DNA from: Pseudomonadota bacterium
Lineage (GTDB): Bacteria > Pseudomonadota > Gammaproteobacteria > Burkholderiales > Gallionellaceae
Assembly: GCA_021800795.1 (NCBI GenBank)
Contig: JAJYYO010000008.1
Location: forward strand, 1-64,000
Direction: 5' to 3'
DNA: 64,000 nt
Shown here: positions 36,555 to 47,433 of the stretch, one piece after another
Position numbering within the stretch: the stretch's first letter is position 1
Layout: each line of letters starts with the position of its first letter
Translations under genes and position numbers: made by a program
Notes under the pieces: model-generated
Seen by the model: the letters and a program-made list of their open reading frames with translations, nothing else
Databases searched by the model: none
Told to the model about the DNA's origin: nothing

Positions 36555-37910
36555 CTAACCTGAGATGAGGCGATTAATATCGTTATAGAAGGCAAAAACC
36601 ATCAACGTACCCAGCAATGCGATGCCGATTTTCTGGCCATTTTCCCAAACCCGTTCGGAAACCGGGCTACCTTTGAGCAATTCTGCGACATAATACAGCA
36701 AGTGCCCGCCATCCAATAAGGGTACCGGCAGCAAATTCAATACACCCAGGCTGATGCTGATCAATGCCAGAAATCCCAGATAGGCCATCACGCCCAGGTG
36801 TGCCGACTGCCCCGCATAATCCGCGATAGTAAGAGGGCCGCTCAGATTCTTCATGGAGATTTCGCCTGACACCATTTTACCGAACATTTTCAGGCTGACA
36901 GCAGAGGTTTCCCAGGTTTTCCTCAACGACTGACCGAACGCATCAAACGGCCCGTAGCTCACTTCGATGAGCATTGCCTGCACTGCCGCCTGGTCAACTC
37001 TGGGCACCGCACCGATTTTCCCCACCATTTTTCCCGATTCAGCAACCGCCTGCGGCGTAACGGAAAGCGTCAGCGTCAGTTCGCCGCGTCGAATGTCAAA
37101 CTGAACGGTGCGCGCGGGGTGGCTGCGCACCACTTCAACCAACGCATCCCAGTTTTGCACAGCCACGCCACCGGCACGCAGAATAACATCGCCCTCCTGC
37201 AATCCGGCCTGTTTTGCCACTCCCGCATCGGACAGCTTTCCAATAACGGGCAACAATACGGGCTGATCCAGATGCAAACCCAGCTTGTCGAGAAACTCGC
37301 CGTCCAGATCGTGCGCTTCAAGTCTGCTCAAATCCAGCGAATGGTGCAAAGCTGTGCCATCAATACCTGTTGCATCAATTTTTACTGTACCTCGTCCAAG
37401 TGCCAGGGTCGTCAGTACCCAGCGCAATTCCTGCCAGCTCGGTATGGGTTCGCCGTTGATACTGAGTATGGTTTCGCCCTTATGCATCTGCGCCATTGCC
37501 GCCGGCGTCCCCGTCGGCACCTCGCCCAGCACCGGTTTCAGGCCCGGCACGCCGTGCATGAACAATATCCAGTACAACACAACAGCCAGTATGAAATTCG
37601 CCAGGGGACCCGCCACCACGATCGCCATGCGCTGCAATACCGGCTTGCGGTTAAAAGCCATGCTCAATTCAGAAGGTAAAACCTCACCTTCACGTTCGTC
37701 CAGCATCTTGACATAGCCGCCCAGCGGAATCGCAGAAATCACCCATTCGGTAGCCGAATTGGCAAAACGCTTGCGGTAAATCACTTTGCCGAAACCCAGC
37801 GAAAAAACCAGCACTTTTACACCGCAACGGCGTGCCACCCAGTAATGTCCATATTCATGGAACATCACAAGCAGCACAATTGCACCAACGAAAGCGAATA
37901 ATGTCGTCAT
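36555..37910 (-). CDS. rseP: Site-2 protease RseP (zinc intramembrane metalloprotease)
   Basis: A 451-residue inner-membrane protease that cuts RseA-type anti-sigma factors. [11 protein letters not shown] holds the HExxH zinc site in helix 1, and [15 protein letters not shown] carries the third ligand Asp near the end. Two PDZ domains lie between ([20 protein letters not shown] and [20 protein letters not shown]). It overlaps the dxr stop by four bases and precedes bamA. Confidence 0.96.
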   Translation of the reverse strand: MTTLFAFVGAIVLLVMFHEYGHYWVARRCGVKVLVFSLGFGKVIYRKRFANSATEWVISAIPLGGYVKMLDEREGEVLPSELSMAFNRKPVLQRMAIVVAGPLANFILAVVLYWILFMHGVPGLKPVLGEVPTGTPAAMAQMHKGETILSINGEPIPSWQELRWVLTTLALGRGTVKIDATGIDGTALHHSLDLSRLEAHDLDGEFLDKLGLHLDQPVLLPVIGKLSDAGVAKQAGLQEGDVILRAGGVAVQNWDALVEVVRSHPARTVQFDIRRGELTLTLSVTPQAVAESGKMVGKIGAVPRVDQAAVQAMLIEVSYGPFDAFGQSLRKTWETSAVSLKMFGKMVSGEISMKNLSGPLTIADYAGQSAHLGVMAYLGFLALISISLGVLNLLPVPLLDGGHLLYYVAELLKGSPVSERVWENGQKIGIALLGTLMVFAFYNDINRLISG

Positions 37911-39085
37911 TTATGAACCCCAAGCCATTGCATGGCGGCACGGCGCGCCTCGGCATCCGCAGCAAGCACATCCTCCAGACAATTCACGGGCTGGACGGGC
38001 AAACCGTCAAGCACGGACCCAATCACCTGCGCAATGGACAGAAACGAAATTTGATTATCCAGAAAGGCAGCGACGCCGATTTCATTGGCAGCGTTAAGTA
38101 TCGCAGGCGCCGTGCCACCCGAACGCAATGCCTGGTAGGCTAACGCGAGGCAAGGAAAGCGGGCAAAATCGGGTTCTGCAAAATCAAGCGAGCCAATCTT
38201 GAACAGATCAAGCCCCGCCACGCCCGAGTCTATCCGTTCAGGGTAAGCCAACCCGTAAGCTATCGGCGTGCGCATATCCGGATTGCCCAGCTGCGCGATC
38301 ACCGAGCCGTCGATATACTCGACCAGCGAATGAATCACGCTCTGCGGATGCACTACCACCTGTATGTCGCAGGCGGGGGCGTTGAACAGCCAGTGCGCCT
38401 CGATGACCTCCAGCCCCTTGTTCATCATACTGGCCGAATCAACCGAAATCTTGCGCCCCATCACCCAGTTTGGGTGCGCACATGCCTGATCCGGCGTGAC
38501 CTGCTGCAAGGCGCTCAACGGCAGGGTGCGAAAAGGCCCGCCGGATGCCGTGAGCAAAATGCGCCGCACGCCGGAGCTTGCCATATCGCCGTTATAGCCA
38601 CGCGGCAAGGACTGGAAAATCGCGTTGTGTTCGCTGTCTATCGGCAACAGTACAGCGCCACCGGCGCGTACCGCATCCATGAACACATTGCCCGCCATCA
38701 CCAGCGTTTCCTTGTTCGCCAGCAGAATCTTCTTTCCCGCGTGCGCCGCAGCCAGCGTGGGGCGCAAGCCTGCGGCACCTACGATGGCCGCCATCACCGC
38801 ATCCACTTCCGGCAACACGCTGACGCTCTCCAGGGATTCAATTCCGCACAATACCTCGGTTTTTGATCCGGCGTCAGTTAGCATGGCGCGCAGCCTTGCG
38901 GCCGCGTCTTCATCGAGCAGCACTGCATAAGAGGGTTTGAATTGAATGCATTGCCGGAACAACAGATCAACCTGGCGGTGAGCCGTAAGCGCTGTGACCC
39001 GATATTTGTCAGGGTGACGCGCGACCACGTCCAGCGTGCTGGTACCGATACTGCCGGTAGAACCCAATATGGTAAGAAATTGCAT
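37907..39085 (-). CDS. dxr: 1-deoxy-D-xylulose 5-phosphate reductoisomerase
   Basis: A 392-residue NADPH enzyme making 2-C-methylerythritol 4-phosphate in the non-mevalonate isoprenoid pathway. [21 protein letters not shown] is the NADPH loop; [15 protein letters not shown] (metal and substrate residues) and [21 protein letters not shown] are the catalytic signatures. Normal length. A 112-base repeat-rich spacer separates it from cdsA. Confidence 0.97.
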   Translation of the reverse strand: MQFLTILGSTGSIGTSTLDVVARHPDKYRVTALTAHRQVDLLFRQCIQFKPSYAVLLDEDAAARLRAMLTDAGSKTEVLCGIESLESVSVLPEVDAVMAAIVGAAGLRPTLAAAHAGKKILLANKETLVMAGNVFMDAVRAGGAVLLPIDSEHNAIFQSLPRGYNGDMASSGVRRILLTASGGPFRTLPLSALQQVTPDQACAHPNWVMGRKISVDSASMMNKGLEVIEAHWLFNAPACDIQVVVHPQSVIHSLVEYIDGSVIAQLGNPDMRTPIAYGLAYPERIDSGVAGLDLFKIGSLDFAEPDFARFPCLALAYQALRSGGTAPAILNAANEIGVAAFLDNQISFLSIAQVIGSVLDGLPVQPVNCLEDVLAADAEARRAAMQWLGVHK

Positions 39086-39197
39086 TAATCTAGCCGTGAA
39101 ACGTGAAAATGGAAACGTAAAACCGAAACAACATTTCGCTTTTCACAGTGTTATCTTCACTTTTCACAGCAGCATCCTCACCTTTCACAGTTTCATC
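39086..39197. repeat. Self-complementary spacer between cdsA and dxr
   Basis: The left part has GTGAAACGTGAAAATGGAAA words; the right part has several TTTCAC words (CTTTTCACAG, CACTTTTCACAG, CCTTTCACAG). The two halves are reverse complements in sense, so the transcript could fold back. No gene is seen. Confidence 0.55.
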
Positions 39198-39998
39198 CTA
39201 GCCAAGTTGCCAAAACAAAATCACCATGGCAGCGAGCGGCAGAGTTGAAGTCAGTGCATCGATACGATCAAGCAGTCCGCCGTGCCCGGGCAGCAGCGAG
39301 CCGCTGTCCTTGACTCCCGCCTGACGCTTGATCGCCGACTCGAACAGATCGCCTAGCACTGCCAGCGCCACCCAGAACCACACCGCCAGCAGCAAAGCTG
39401 TCAGCGGCACGACAGGCACAAAATACCAGACAATCAGGGCATACACGGAGGCGCCCAGCACCCCGCCTGCCACGCCCTCCCAGGTTTTGCCGGGACTGAT
39501 GCCGGGTGCCAGCTTATGTTTGCCGAAACGCCGCCCTGCGAAGTAGGCGCCGATATCCGCGACCCATACCAGACTCATCAGCATCAACAGCAGCCACGGA
39601 CCGACGGCATGCAAGTCCAGCATCGCAAGCCCGGTCGGTATCAAGACAGCCCATCCTGTCAGGCACATCAACAGGGGACTCTTTACACGCCAGCTTAAAA
39701 ACAGCCAGGCCGGCACGACCATCAGCCAGAGCAAGGCGGAAACTGCGTAAATCAATAAATGTGCCAGTTTCATGTCTTGCGCACCAGACCAGACCAGCGC
39801 CAGCATGATCAACAGCGTCAATGCGCCATAAAGATAACTGCCACGGACGGTCAAGCCGGATAATTTCGACCATTCCAGCGTACCTTGCATCACCATCAGC
39901 ACCACCAGTGCGATCCACCAGCCATCGGGCAAGGCGAACAGGATCAGCAACAATGCCAAAAGCAGAATAACGGCGGTGATTATCCTGGATTTAAGCAC
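39198..39998 (-). CDS. cdsA: Phosphatidate cytidylyltransferase
   Basis: A 266-residue polytopic enzyme forming CDP-diacylglycerol from phosphatidate and CTP. The C-terminal signature is GDLFESAIKRQAGVKDSGSL then LPGHGGLLDRIDAL. The GTG at 39998 is chosen: GGGGA lies about seven bases upstream and the protein then begins with its first membrane helix. It overlaps the uppS stop by eight bases. An upstream ATG at 40094 would lie inside uppS and encode unrelated residues. Confidence 0.95.
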   Translation of the reverse strand: MLKSRIITAVILLLALLLILFALPDGWWIALVVLMVMQGTLEWSKLSGLTVRGSYLYGALTLLIMLALVWSGAQDMKLAHLLIYAVSALLWLMVVPAWLFLSWRVKSPLLMCLTGWAVLIPTGLAMLDLHAVGPWLLLMLMSLVWVADIGAYFAGRRFGKHKLAPGISPGKTWEGVAGGVLGASVYALIVWYFVPVVPLTALLLAVWFWVALAVLGDLFESAIKRQAGVKDSGSLLPGHGGLLDRIDALTSTLPLAAMVILFWQLG

Positions 39999-40764
39999 CG
40001 GATTCCCCTGTTTCGCCGGCTTGCAACTGCTCGCTGGTTCTGCCAAAACGTCGCTCCCTATGCTGGTAGGAGGCAATGGCCAACTCCAACGCATGACGAC
40101 CGAAGGCGGGCCACAGGGTATCGGTAAAATACAGTTCGGTATAGGCTAACTGCCAGAGCATAAAATTACTGATGCGCTTCTCGCCGCCGGTGCGGATGAA
40201 CAAATCGGGTTCCGGCGCATCACCCATGGACAAGTAAGGCTGCAAGTCTTCTTCGTTAAACGAAGTAGCCAGCTCGGGACGATCACGCAGCAAGTTCTGC
40301 ACCGCATGCATCACATCCCATCGCCCGCCGTAATTTGCTGCGATGGTCAGCGTCAGCCCCGTGTTGCCCGCGGTGAGCATCTCGGCATCCGCCATGGTTT
40401 GTTTAAGTCTGTCGTCAAACCTTGCACGGTCACCGATAATACGCAAACGAATGTTGTTTTGATGCAAACTGGCGATCTCGCGTTCCAGCATTTTCAGAAA
40501 CAGCGACATCAAAAAGGAAACTTCATCAAACGGCCTGCGCCAGTTTTCGCTGCTGAATGCAAATACCGTCAGGTAGGGCACACCCATGTCACGGCAGCTT
40601 TTTACCACCGTACGCAGAGACTCGACGCCGCGCTGATGCCCCATGATCCGGGGCATCAGGCGCTTTTTCGCCCAACGGCCATTGCCATCCATGATGATGG
40701 CAATGTGGCGCGGGACGGCCGTTACATCCGGGATGGTGCGAGTCGAACTCGGCAGATTAGTCAT
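39991..40764 (-). CDS. uppS: Undecaprenyl pyrophosphate synthase
   Basis: A 257-residue cis-prenyltransferase making the C55 lipid carrier for peptidoglycan and O-antigen. IAIIMDGNGRWAKKR (catalytic Asp), GVESLRTVVKSC, VFAFSSENWRRP and the C-terminal DLFIRTGGEKRISNFMLWQ are all present. The N-terminal 17 residues before the motif are an ordinary extension. Uses products of the pathway that dxr begins. Confidence 0.97.
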   Translation of the reverse strand: MTNLPSSTRTIPDVTAVPRHIAIIMDGNGRWAKKRLMPRIMGHQRGVESLRTVVKSCRDMGVPYLTVFAFSSENWRRPFDEVSFLMSLFLKMLEREIASLHQNNIRLRIIGDRARFDDRLKQTMADAEMLTAGNTGLTLTIAANYGGRWDVMHAVQNLLRDRPELATSFNEEDLQPYLSMGDAPEPDLFIRTGGEKRISNFMLWQLAYTELYFTDTLWPAFGRHALELAIASYQHRERRFGRTSEQLQAGETGESGA

Positions 40765-40766
40765 AT

Positions 40767-40825
40767 GAGGATCGAGGACTGAGGATCGAGGATCGAGGAT
40801 TGAGGATCGAGGATCGAGGATTGAG
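40767..40825. repeat. Heptamer-type tandem repeat between uppS and frr
   Basis: About eight imperfect units of GAGGATC or GAGGATT in tandem. Related GGATTGA units occur at 48199-48241. It lies upstream of uppS within the operon. Unit size is too small and there are no spacers, so it is not a CRISPR array. Confidence 0.8.
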
Positions 40826-40866
40826 TTAAAAGGTACACCTTACACCATCCTTACTCCGCAATCCAG

Positions 40867-41424
40867 TTACACAGCCATTAAATCGACTTCTTTAGCTGCC
40901 AGCAGCTGATCGATCTCCAGGACAAAACGATCCGTAAGTTTTTGAATATCATCCTGCATGCGACGCTCATCGTCTTCGGAAATTTCTTTCTTCTTGAGCA
41001 ACTCTTTCAGACCATGGTTCGCATCCCGGCGAATATTGCGCACGGCTATCTTGGCGTCTTCCCCCTCGGATTTAACCAGTTTGATCAGGTCGCGACGGCG
41101 CTCTTCGGTTAACATCGGCATGGGAACGCGGATCAGTTCACCGTTGGTAGCAGGATTCAGGCCCAGATCCGCATCGCGTATCGCGCGTTCAACCTTGCCC
41201 ACCATATTTTTTTCATACGGCTGAACACCGATAGTACGAGAATCAACCAGGGTGATATTGGCAACTTGCGTCACCAGAGTCGGGCTACCGTAATAATCCA
41301 CCATCACATGATCCAGCAGGCCGGTATGTGCGCGGCCGGTACGGATTTTACCCAGGTCAGCGCGCAATGCATCCAGCGACTTGCGCATACGCTGCTCAGT
41401 ATCTTTTCTGATTTCAGCAATCAT
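40867..41424 (-). CDS. frr: Ribosome recycling factor
   Basis: A 185-residue two-domain protein that, with EF-G, splits post-termination ribosomes. [21 protein letters not shown] at the N-terminus and [21 protein letters not shown] in the middle are RRF hallmarks; the rest is the triple-helix domain. It follows pyrH by 39 bases, as in most bacteria. Confidence 0.97.
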   Translation of the reverse strand: MIAEIRKDTEQRMRKSLDALRADLGKIRTGRAHTGLLDHVMVDYYGSPTLVTQVANITLVDSRTIGVQPYEKNMVGKVERAIRDADLGLNPATNGELIRVPMPMLTEERRRDLIKLVKSEGEDAKIAVRNIRRDANHGLKELLKKKEISEDDERRMQDDIQKLTDRFVLEIDQLLAAKEVDLMAV

Positions 41425-41463
41425 GATTTTCTCCTAATTCACCAGGGCGACGTAAAGACGCCC

Positions 41464-42183
41464 TTACTCCACTCTTACCAGCGTGCCTTCACCTTCGCCG
41501 CACACCACGCGCTTCAACGCGCCCGACTTGAAGATGCTGAACACGATGATCGGTAATTTCTGGTCGCGGCACAAAGTCAGTGCCGTAGCATCCATCACCT
41601 GTAAATTCTTGCTGATTGCCTCATCAAAGCTCAGGCTTTGATAACGCACCGCATGCGGGTCCTTCTTGGGATCGGCGGTATAAATACCATCCACCTTGGT
41701 CGCCTTGATCACCACCTCCGCACTCATTTCCACGCCACGCAAGGCTGCTGCGGTATCGGTGGTAAAGAACGGGCTGCCGATGCCTGCCGCAAAAATAACC
41801 ACCTTGCCTTCTTCCAGATATCGCAAGGCTTTGCCGCGTATGAAGGGTTCTGCGACCTGCTCCAGGTTCAGGGCAGACTGCACCCGGCAATCCAGCCCCG
41901 AGCGACTCATCGCATCCTGCAACGCCATCGAATTCATTACCGTGGCCAGCATACCCATGTAATCGGCGGTTGCCCTGTCCATACCGGCTGCGGCAGGTGC
42001 CACACCGCGGAAGATGTTGCCGCCGCCGATCACCATCGCCACCTGCACACCCATCGCAACCACTTCCGCAATCTCGGCGACGATGCGCTCGATGACCTGA
42101 CGATTGATGCCGTAACTGTCGTCCCCCATCAAGGCTTCGCCGGAGAGTTTCAGCAGGATGCGTTTATAGACCGGTGTGCTCAT
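41464..42183 (-). CDS. pyrH: UMP kinase
   Basis: A 239-residue hexameric kinase converting UMP to UDP, with the amino acid kinase fold. [15 protein letters not shown] starts the protein; [11 protein letters not shown], the bacterial [22 protein letters not shown] and [20 protein letters not shown] motifs follow. It lies five bases after tsf. Confidence 0.97.
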   Translation of the reverse strand: MSTPVYKRILLKLSGEALMGDDSYGINRQVIERIVAEIAEVVAMGVQVAMVIGGGNIFRGVAPAAAGMDRATADYMGMLATVMNSMALQDAMSRSGLDCRVQSALNLEQVAEPFIRGKALRYLEEGKVVIFAAGIGSPFFTTDTAAALRGVEMSAEVVIKATKVDGIYTADPKKDPHAVRYQSLSFDEAISKNLQVMDATALTLCRDQKLPIIVFSIFKSGALKRVVCGEGEGTLVRVE

Positions 42184-42188
42184 GGCGA

Positions 42189-43088
42189 TTATCCTTGTGC
42201 GGCCGCGATGGTTGCAGCCACTTCAGCTGCGTAGTCTTCGACTTTTTTCTCGATTCCCTCGCCTACTACGAACATCCGGAATGCAGAAACCGAAGCGCCA
42301 CGGGCTTTCAGCAACTGCTCGATGGTTTGCTTGCCATCTTCCGCCTTGACGAATACCTGGCCCAGCAAAGTGACTTCCTTGAGAAATTTCTGCACCGTGC
42401 CTTCGGCAATCTTTTCCAGCATGGCGTCCGGCTTGCCCGCTTCGCGCGCTTTTTCAATCGCGATACGACGTTCTGTTTCGATGTCCACCGGATTCACACC
42501 GGAGGAATCGACCGATTTTGGCTTGGATGCCGCGATATGCATGCAAATGTCGCGCCCCAGTGCGGCGTCGCCACCGGTAAAGTTCAGCAATACGCCGATC
42601 TTGCTGCCGTGCAGGTAGCTGGACAACGTGCCGGTGGTGGTTTCATAGCGCTCAAAGCGGCGCACCGTCAGGTTTTCGCCCAGTTTCATCACCAGCGCCT
42701 TGCGGGTTTCTTCAACCGTTCCCGACCCGTTGGCAATATTCATCCCCGATAAAGCCTCAATGTCGGCCGGATTGTTCTTCGCCACGGTTTCGGCCACATT
42801 CTTTGCAAACGCGACAAAATCGTCGTTCTTGGCGACAAAATCGGTTTCGCAGTTCACTTCAACCACCGCGCCGGATTTACCATCGACCGCGATGAATGCA
42901 CTGACCACGCCTTCGGCCGTCACGCGCGAAGAAGCCTTGCTGGCCTTGGCGCCGCTCTTGATGCGCATCTGCTCTTCCGCCACCTTGAAATCGCCGTTGG
43001 CTTCCACCAGCGCTTTTTTACATTCCATCATTCCCAGGCCCGTCGCTTCGCGCAGCTCTTTGACCATGCCTGCCGTAATTTCCGCCAT
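42189..43088 (-). CDS. tsf: Translation elongation factor Ts
   Basis: A 299-residue nucleotide exchange factor for EF-Tu. The N-terminal UBA-like module reads [20 protein letters not shown] then [20 protein letters not shown] is the conserved EF-Tu contact region. The ATG at 43088 gives the usual MAEIT start; an in-frame ATG at 43094 adds two residues. Preceded by a terminator-like hairpin that separates it from rpsB. Confidence 0.97.
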   Translation of the reverse strand: MAEITAGMVKELREATGLGMMECKKALVEANGDFKVAEEQMRIKSGAKASKASSRVTAEGVVSAFIAVDGKSGAVVEVNCETDFVAKNDDFVAFAKNVAETVAKNNPADIEALSGMNIANGSGTVEETRKALVMKLGENLTVRRFERYETTTGTLSSYLHGSKIGVLLNFTGGDAALGRDICMHIAASKPKSVDSSGVNPVDIETERRIAIEKAREAGKPDAMLEKIAEGTVQKFLKEVTLLGQVFVKAEDGKQTIEQLLKARGASVSAFRMFVVGEGIEKKVEDYAAEVAATIAAAQG

Positions 43089-43120
43089 ATCCAACTCCTG
43101 AATTTCCGATAAAAACTTAC

Positions 43121-43144
43121 AAAAAAAGGGGCTCGCGCCCCTTT
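43121..43144 (-). terminator. Intrinsic terminator/attenuator between rpsB and tsf
   Basis: On the minus strand, AAGGGG and CCCCTT arms close a GCGCGA-type loop and are followed by a run of seven or more T. It lies just after the rpsB stop and before tsf, where partial termination would lower tsf and downstream expression relative to S2. Confidence 0.8.
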
Positions 43145-43160
43145 GTGCGCCTGATTTTAA

Positions 43161-43892
43161 TTACGCAGCCTGTTCCGGCTCTTCGGCAACTTGCTGCACC
43201 AGTTCGTTCAATGCCTGTGCGCGACCTTCCAGCACCGCATCCGCAATCCCTCGTGCATACAGACGGATAGCCTGGGTTGAGTCGTCATTGCCGGGAATCA
43301 TGAAATCCACACCCAGCGGCGAGTTGTTGGTGTCGACAATACCGATCACCGGGATGCCCAGTTTTTTGGCTTCAACGATGGCCCCCTTCTGGTAGCCCAC
43401 GTCGATCACGAACAAGGCGTCCGGCAGATTCACCATATCCTTGATGCCGCCCAGACTGCGATTGAGCTTTTCCAGTTCGCGGCTCATCATCAGCGCTTCC
43501 TTCTTGGAAAAACCTTCGGTTGAACCATCCGCCATCATGGCTTCCAGTTCGCGCAGACGCTTGATGGACTGCTGCACGGTCTTGTAGTTGGTCAGCATGC
43601 CGCCCAGCCAGCGGTGATTGACGAACGGCGAATTCGCGCGTTCGGCTTCTTCCTGCAAAATTTCACGCGCCTGACGCTTGGTGGCCACGAACAGGACGGT
43701 GCCTTTTTTCGCGGACAACTTGCGCACATAGCTTTCCGCTTCCGCGAACAGGGCGACGGATTTTTCCAGGTTGATGATGTGAATACGGTTGCGGTGACCG
43801 AAGATGTAAGGCGCCATCTTCGGGTTCCAGAAACGGGTTTGGTGACCAAAATGGACACCGGCATCCAGCATTTGACGCATAGTTACAGCCAT
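43161..43892 (-). CDS. rpsB: 30S ribosomal protein S2
   Basis: A 243-residue S2. [20 protein letters not shown] then [10 protein letters not shown] is the S2 start, and [20 protein letters not shown] and [16 protein letters not shown] follow. The ATG at 43892 has AGGA seven bases upstream; the open frame extends further upstream but that part is leader sequence. Confidence 0.97.
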   Translation of the reverse strand: MAVTMRQMLDAGVHFGHQTRFWNPKMAPYIFGHRNRIHIINLEKSVALFAEAESYVRKLSAKKGTVLFVATKRQAREILQEEAERANSPFVNHRWLGGMLTNYKTVQQSIKRLRELEAMMADGSTEGFSKKEALMMSRELEKLNRSLGGIKDMVNLPDALFVIDVGYQKGAIVEAKKLGIPVIGIVDTNNSPLGVDFMIPGNDDSTQAIRLYARGIADAVLEGRAQALNELVQQVAEEPEQAA

Positions 43893-44141
43893 GATTATTC
43901 CTATCGTAAGGGTTAGAACTACCACTCGCCAGCCTGACTCATGCAGAAAACCGTTGAATCCATTAAAGATTCCGGCATATCCTGTGAGCACCCCAACTTG
44001 TGCGAGCGGGAAATTTACCTCGGCCAATTCCGAAGCAGCGCGCATTCTAACACAAACAGGCACATGACCTCAACCCGGCACTTTATCCTTTGCCGCCACT
44101 GACAATCTGATTGGTTTTATGTTAATTTGCCGGTCAACCAA
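43893..44141. other. Divergent intergenic region with rpsB leader
   Basis: About 250 bases between rpsB (minus) and the oxygenase gene (plus). It should hold the rpsB promoter and leader and the promoter of the plus-strand pair. No gene is supported and no specific promoter was chosen by eye. Confidence 0.45.
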
Positions 44142-44753
44142 ATGACACACACTATGAACACAATTGCCGAACAACTTACGCACAAAGGCTATATCGTGCT
44201 GGATAACCCGCTGGAGAATCAATTAACCAGACAATTATTTCCGCGTTGCCAGGATGACGGTCAGGCGAGATTTCAGGCAGCCTGCATAGGTCGGGACAAA
44301 AAACAGATCCAGACGATACGCGGCGATGTCATCAGCTGGTTAAACGAAGACGACAGCACCGATCTGGCTTATCTTGCCTGGATGGAGGAGTTGCGTCTGG
44401 CACTCAATGCAGAACTTTTTCTTGGGCTGTTCGATTACGAATGCCACTACGCCATCTATCATGCAGGCGCAGGATACGCAAAACATTCCGATGTATTAGC
44501 CGGCAAAAACAACCGGATACTCTCCACCGTGTTGTACCTGAATGAAGCGTGGCAGGCCGGCGATGGCGGCGAACTGGTATTGTTCGACCCGACAGGTGCA
44601 GAGATAATCAGAACAATCGCCCCGAAGTTTGGCACCATGATCATCTTTTTGAGCGAGTCTTTCCCGCATGAAGTGCTCATCTCGCGCGCTACCCGACGCA
44701 GCATCGCAGGATGGTTTCGCGCAAGCGGCAGCAGCGCCTCCCTCACCAATTAA
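44142..44753 (+). CDS. 2OG-Fe(II) oxygenase (prolyl-hydroxylase-like)
   Basis: About 203 residues of the double-stranded beta-helix oxygenase fold. YAKHSDVLAG supplies the H-x-D iron ligands and FPHEVLISRATRRSIAGWFR the distal His and the Arg that binds 2-oxoglutarate. It resembles the prolyl 4-hydroxylase/PiuC group (GDGGELVLFDP is typical). Substrate unknown, perhaps a protein. No clear ribosome binding site was seen; ATG 44142 and ATG 44154 are both possible. The next gene begins 12 bases after its stop. Confidence 0.82.
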   Translation: MTHTMNTIAEQLTHKGYIVLDNPLENQLTRQLFPRCQDDGQARFQAACIGRDKKQIQTIRGDVISWLNEDDSTDLAYLAWMEELRLALNAELFLGLFDYECHYAIYHAGAGYAKHSDVLAGKNNRILSTVLYLNEAWQAGDGGELVLFDPTGAEIIRTIAPKFGTMIIFLSESFPHEVLISRATRRSIAGWFRASGSSASLTN

Positions 44754-44765
44754 ACCACGACGACC

Positions 44766-45788
44766 ATGATGACCCTTCCCGATTTTGCCATTGATAGCGC
44801 CGAGAAAAACCTGCACGACATTCTGACACAGTCCATCATGCTTACCCCGTGCCTATCCGCATTAGTGGTGTGGGACGGGCAATGCGATCTTGCCGTTGCA
44901 TTAACCCGCGCCTACCGCCGCTGTCTGCCCGATGCGAGCTTCATCGATTTTGACAGCGTCACGGCCAAAACCGTACTCGCCGCGTTTGAACAGCTCTCTC
45001 CGGGCGACCTGGTGGTACTGATCCAGTCCACCAGCTTTCGACTGGACGCCTTTCGCCTGCGCGTGGAACTGTTCAAACGCGGCCTCAAGGTGATCGAACA
45101 TCCGCATTTGTCGCGCATGCCGGGCGAGCAGGCGCTGCTATACATCGACTCGCTGGCCTATGACCCGGCCTATTTTCGCGGGACAGGCAACGCGCTTAAG
45201 GCACGCATAGATAGCGCGACTACGGGCATCATCGACAGCGGCGGTGAACAGCTGATCTTTACAGCAGGATTTGAACCCGCCAAACTTAACGTGGGCGATT
45301 ACCGCGAAATGCACAATGTCGGCGGGCAATTCCCTATCGGCGAAGTGTTCACGGAATCCAAAGATCTGGAAGCGGTGAACGGACGGGTGCGCATCGCCAT
45401 TTTTGGCGACACCAGCTTTACCGTCAACAAGCCCGCTCAGCCCGTCACACTGATTGTCTGCAAGGGTCGCGTCACCGACGCCCTCGATTCCACGCCGGAA
45501 TTTGACCGCGTGCTCGCCAGCATACGCAGGGATGAAGGTGAAATCTGGCTGCGCGAACTGGGATTCGGCCTGAATAAGACTTTTACGCTGGACAACACGG
45601 TCAGCGATATCGGCACCTTTGAACGCATGTGCGGCGTCCATCTGTCATTGGGCGCAAAACACGGCAGCTACAACAAACCCAATATCAGGAAGGCTGCGGC
45701 GAAATACCATGTGGATGTGTTTGCCAGCACGGAAACGGTCACGCTGGACAATGAAGTGATCTACCGGGAAGGTGGCTGGCTGGTTTAA
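44766..45788 (+). CDS. M29-like leucyl aminopeptidase family protein
   Basis: A 340-residue protein. NVGGQFPIGEVFTESKDLEA and WLRELGFGLN resemble the thermophilic aminopeptidase T (M29) family, and the closing HLSLGAKHGSYNKP then ETVTLDNEVIYREGGW carries possible His/Asp/Glu metal ligands. It has no signal peptide. It is probably co-transcribed with the oxygenase. The enzyme activity is inferred from family resemblance, and divergence from typical M29 leaves doubt. Confidence 0.65.
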   Translation: MMTLPDFAIDSAEKNLHDILTQSIMLTPCLSALVVWDGQCDLAVALTRAYRRCLPDASFIDFDSVTAKTVLAAFEQLSPGDLVVLIQSTSFRLDAFRLRVELFKRGLKVIEHPHLSRMPGEQALLYIDSLAYDPAYFRGTGNALKARIDSATTGIIDSGGEQLIFTAGFEPAKLNVGDYREMHNVGGQFPIGEVFTESKDLEAVNGRVRIAIFGDTSFTVNKPAQPVTLIVCKGRVTDALDSTPEFDRVLASIRRDEGEIWLRELGFGLNKTFTLDNTVSDIGTFERMCGVHLSLGAKHGSYNKPNIRKAAAKYHVDVFASTETVTLDNEVIYREGGWLV

Positions 45789-45862
45789 GCTGATTCACTG
45801 ACTGCCCGGTTCGCCGACCCGCGACCGCCACCTCTTCATCCGGCTCATGATTTACCGCCCGG

Positions 45863-46891
45863 CTAAGTAACCCCCTGCATCAGCTGTTCCAGACGCAAAC
45901 GGCCTTCAGGGGTGGTCATCACCATCAGTATATCGTTGCCATGCAAAATGTGCGTCGAGGCGGGGTTGAGCTGCCAGGCCCCGCGCCTCTGAATGGCAAG
46001 CACCATGCAATCCCTGTTTTCATTGTACAAAAAGCCCAGCGATTTATGCACCAGATCTTCCGGTATCCGTATCTCTTCCATGCGCAATTTGCTGTCCGAC
46101 TTGAGCATTTCGTCGAAAAAATTGGTCACATTAGGCCTGACCATCGCAGAGACAAGGCTCAAACCACCGCTGTAATCGGGCGAGACTATCTCATCCGCTC
46201 CCACACGCCGGGTCTTTTCGGCGTTCTTCATGTCATGGCAGCGCGCCACCACACGCAACTTCGGATTAAGCTGTTTCGCGCTCAGACTGATCACCAGATT
46301 GACGCTGTCGTCATGCGCCACGGCGAAGATGCCGCGGGCCTGCATGACCCCCGCTGCCAGCAACACATCGTTGTCCGTCGCATCTCCCAGCAGATATAAC
46401 TGCTCGGGATGCGCATCGAGATAACGCTCGATGGCGCTCGTATCCCCGTCGACGATCACGAATTCGCGTCCGGTTATATTCAATTCATGCGCCACGTTGC
46501 TGCCTACCAGCCCGACTCCGCATACGATGTAATGATCTTTTAGTTGCGCAATTTTTTTCTGCATCTTTTTTCTCCGCCAGCCAACATTCAGGTCACTCTC
46601 CAGCATAAAGGCGGTGAACGTGGACAGCACATAGCCCAGTACACCGATGCCGGAGATGCCGATAAACACCGTGAACAGCCGCCCGTATTCATAGTGATTC
46701 ACATCGATGATTTCTCCATAACCGATGGTGGTGATGGTGATAAACGTCATGTAAAAGCAATCTTCCCAGGAGTATCTCGGGCCGCCCAGCAGGTGATAAC
46801 CCAGCGTGCCGATGATGAATACCGCGATCAGCGCCATCAGCGCGATCAGCAGATTGCGAACCACTTTCGACTCATGATGATCGGGTATCAT
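45863..46891 (-). CDS. Two-helix potassium channel with RCK/TrkA-N domain
   Basis: A 342-residue Kch-type channel. The first helix ([20 protein letters not shown]), a pore loop with selectivity filter TIGYGE, and a second helix lead into a cytosolic TrkA-N domain ([20 protein letters not shown]-binding Gly pattern) and a TrkA-C domain. It should be a ligand-gated K+ channel of the inner membrane. Its ATG overlaps the stop of def's reading side (46888-46891), so it is in the def operon or abuts it. Confidence 0.9.
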   Translation of the reverse strand: MIPDHHESKVVRNLLIALMALIAVFIIGTLGYHLLGGPRYSWEDCFYMTFITITTIGYGEIIDVNHYEYGRLFTVFIGISGIGVLGYVLSTFTAFMLESDLNVGWRRKKMQKKIAQLKDHYIVCGVGLVGSNVAHELNITGREFVIVDGDTSAIERYLDAHPEQLYLLGDATDNDVLLAAGVMQARGIFAVAHDDSVNLVISLSAKQLNPKLRVVARCHDMKNAEKTRRVGADEIVSPDYSGGLSLVSAMVRPNVTNFFDEMLKSDSKLRMEEIRIPEDLVHKSLGFLYNENRDCMVLAIQRRGAWQLNPASTHILHGNDILMVMTTPEGRLRLEQLMQGVT

Positions 46892-47433
46892 TCGTCTTGC
46901 ATCGGAGAATCGGGGAACAATACCTCTTTGAAACCAAAGTTACGCATATCCCGGATGCGCATCGGATACAGAATTCCATCCAGATGATCGCATTCGTGCT
47001 GCACCACGCGGGCGTGAAAGCCGCTGACCGTGCGATCGATCAGCGCGCCGTATTCGTCATAACCCTGATAGCGAATCGCAGAATGTCGCGGCACCAGTCC
47101 GCGCAATCCGGGCACGCTGAGACACCCTTCCCAGGCATCGACCATTTCATCCCCCAACGGGGTAATGAACGGATTGATCAGCACGGTTTCCGGCACGCTA
47201 TCCGCATCGGGGTAACGCGGCTCCGGCCTGTCCTGAGCCTGGGGCTGCACACCGAAGATCACCACACGCAGCCCGATCCCTATCTGCGGCGCAGCCAGAC
47301 CCGCGCCATTCAACGCTTTCATGGTGTCGCGCATGTCCGTTAACAGCTCACGCAGATTGGAAAAATCGCTGACCGGCTCGGCAGCCTGCAACAATCGGGC
47401 ATCGCCCATACGCAGCACGGGCCTAATTGCCAT
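46888..47433 (-). CDS. def: Peptide deformylase
   Basis: A 181-residue metallo-deformylase that removes formyl from nascent proteins. The three motifs are [22 protein letters not shown] and QHECDHLDG. The ATG at 47433 gives the standard [11 protein letters not shown] start; upstream codons lie inside the phosphorylase gene. Its start overlaps the phosphorylase stop by 11 bases, suggesting co-translation. In many bacteria def is near fmt; here it is not. Confidence 0.95.
   Translation of the reverse strand: MAIRPVLRMGDARLLQAAEPVSDFSNLRELLTDMRDTMKALNGAGLAAPQIGIGLRVVIFGVQPQAQDRPEPRYPDADSVPETVLINPFITPLGDEMVDAWEGCLSVPGLRGLVPRHSAIRYQGYDEYGALIDRTVSGFHARVVQHECDHLDGILYPMRIRDMRNFGFKEVLFPDSPMQDE

Noticed and set aside
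40767-40825. Possible CRISPR array or satellite
   Set aside because: Short contiguous words without spacers; best seen as a simple tandem repeat.
43893-44063. N-terminal extension of S2
   Set aside because: The open frame continues upstream, but the conserved S2 start and a good AGGA site place the start at 43892.
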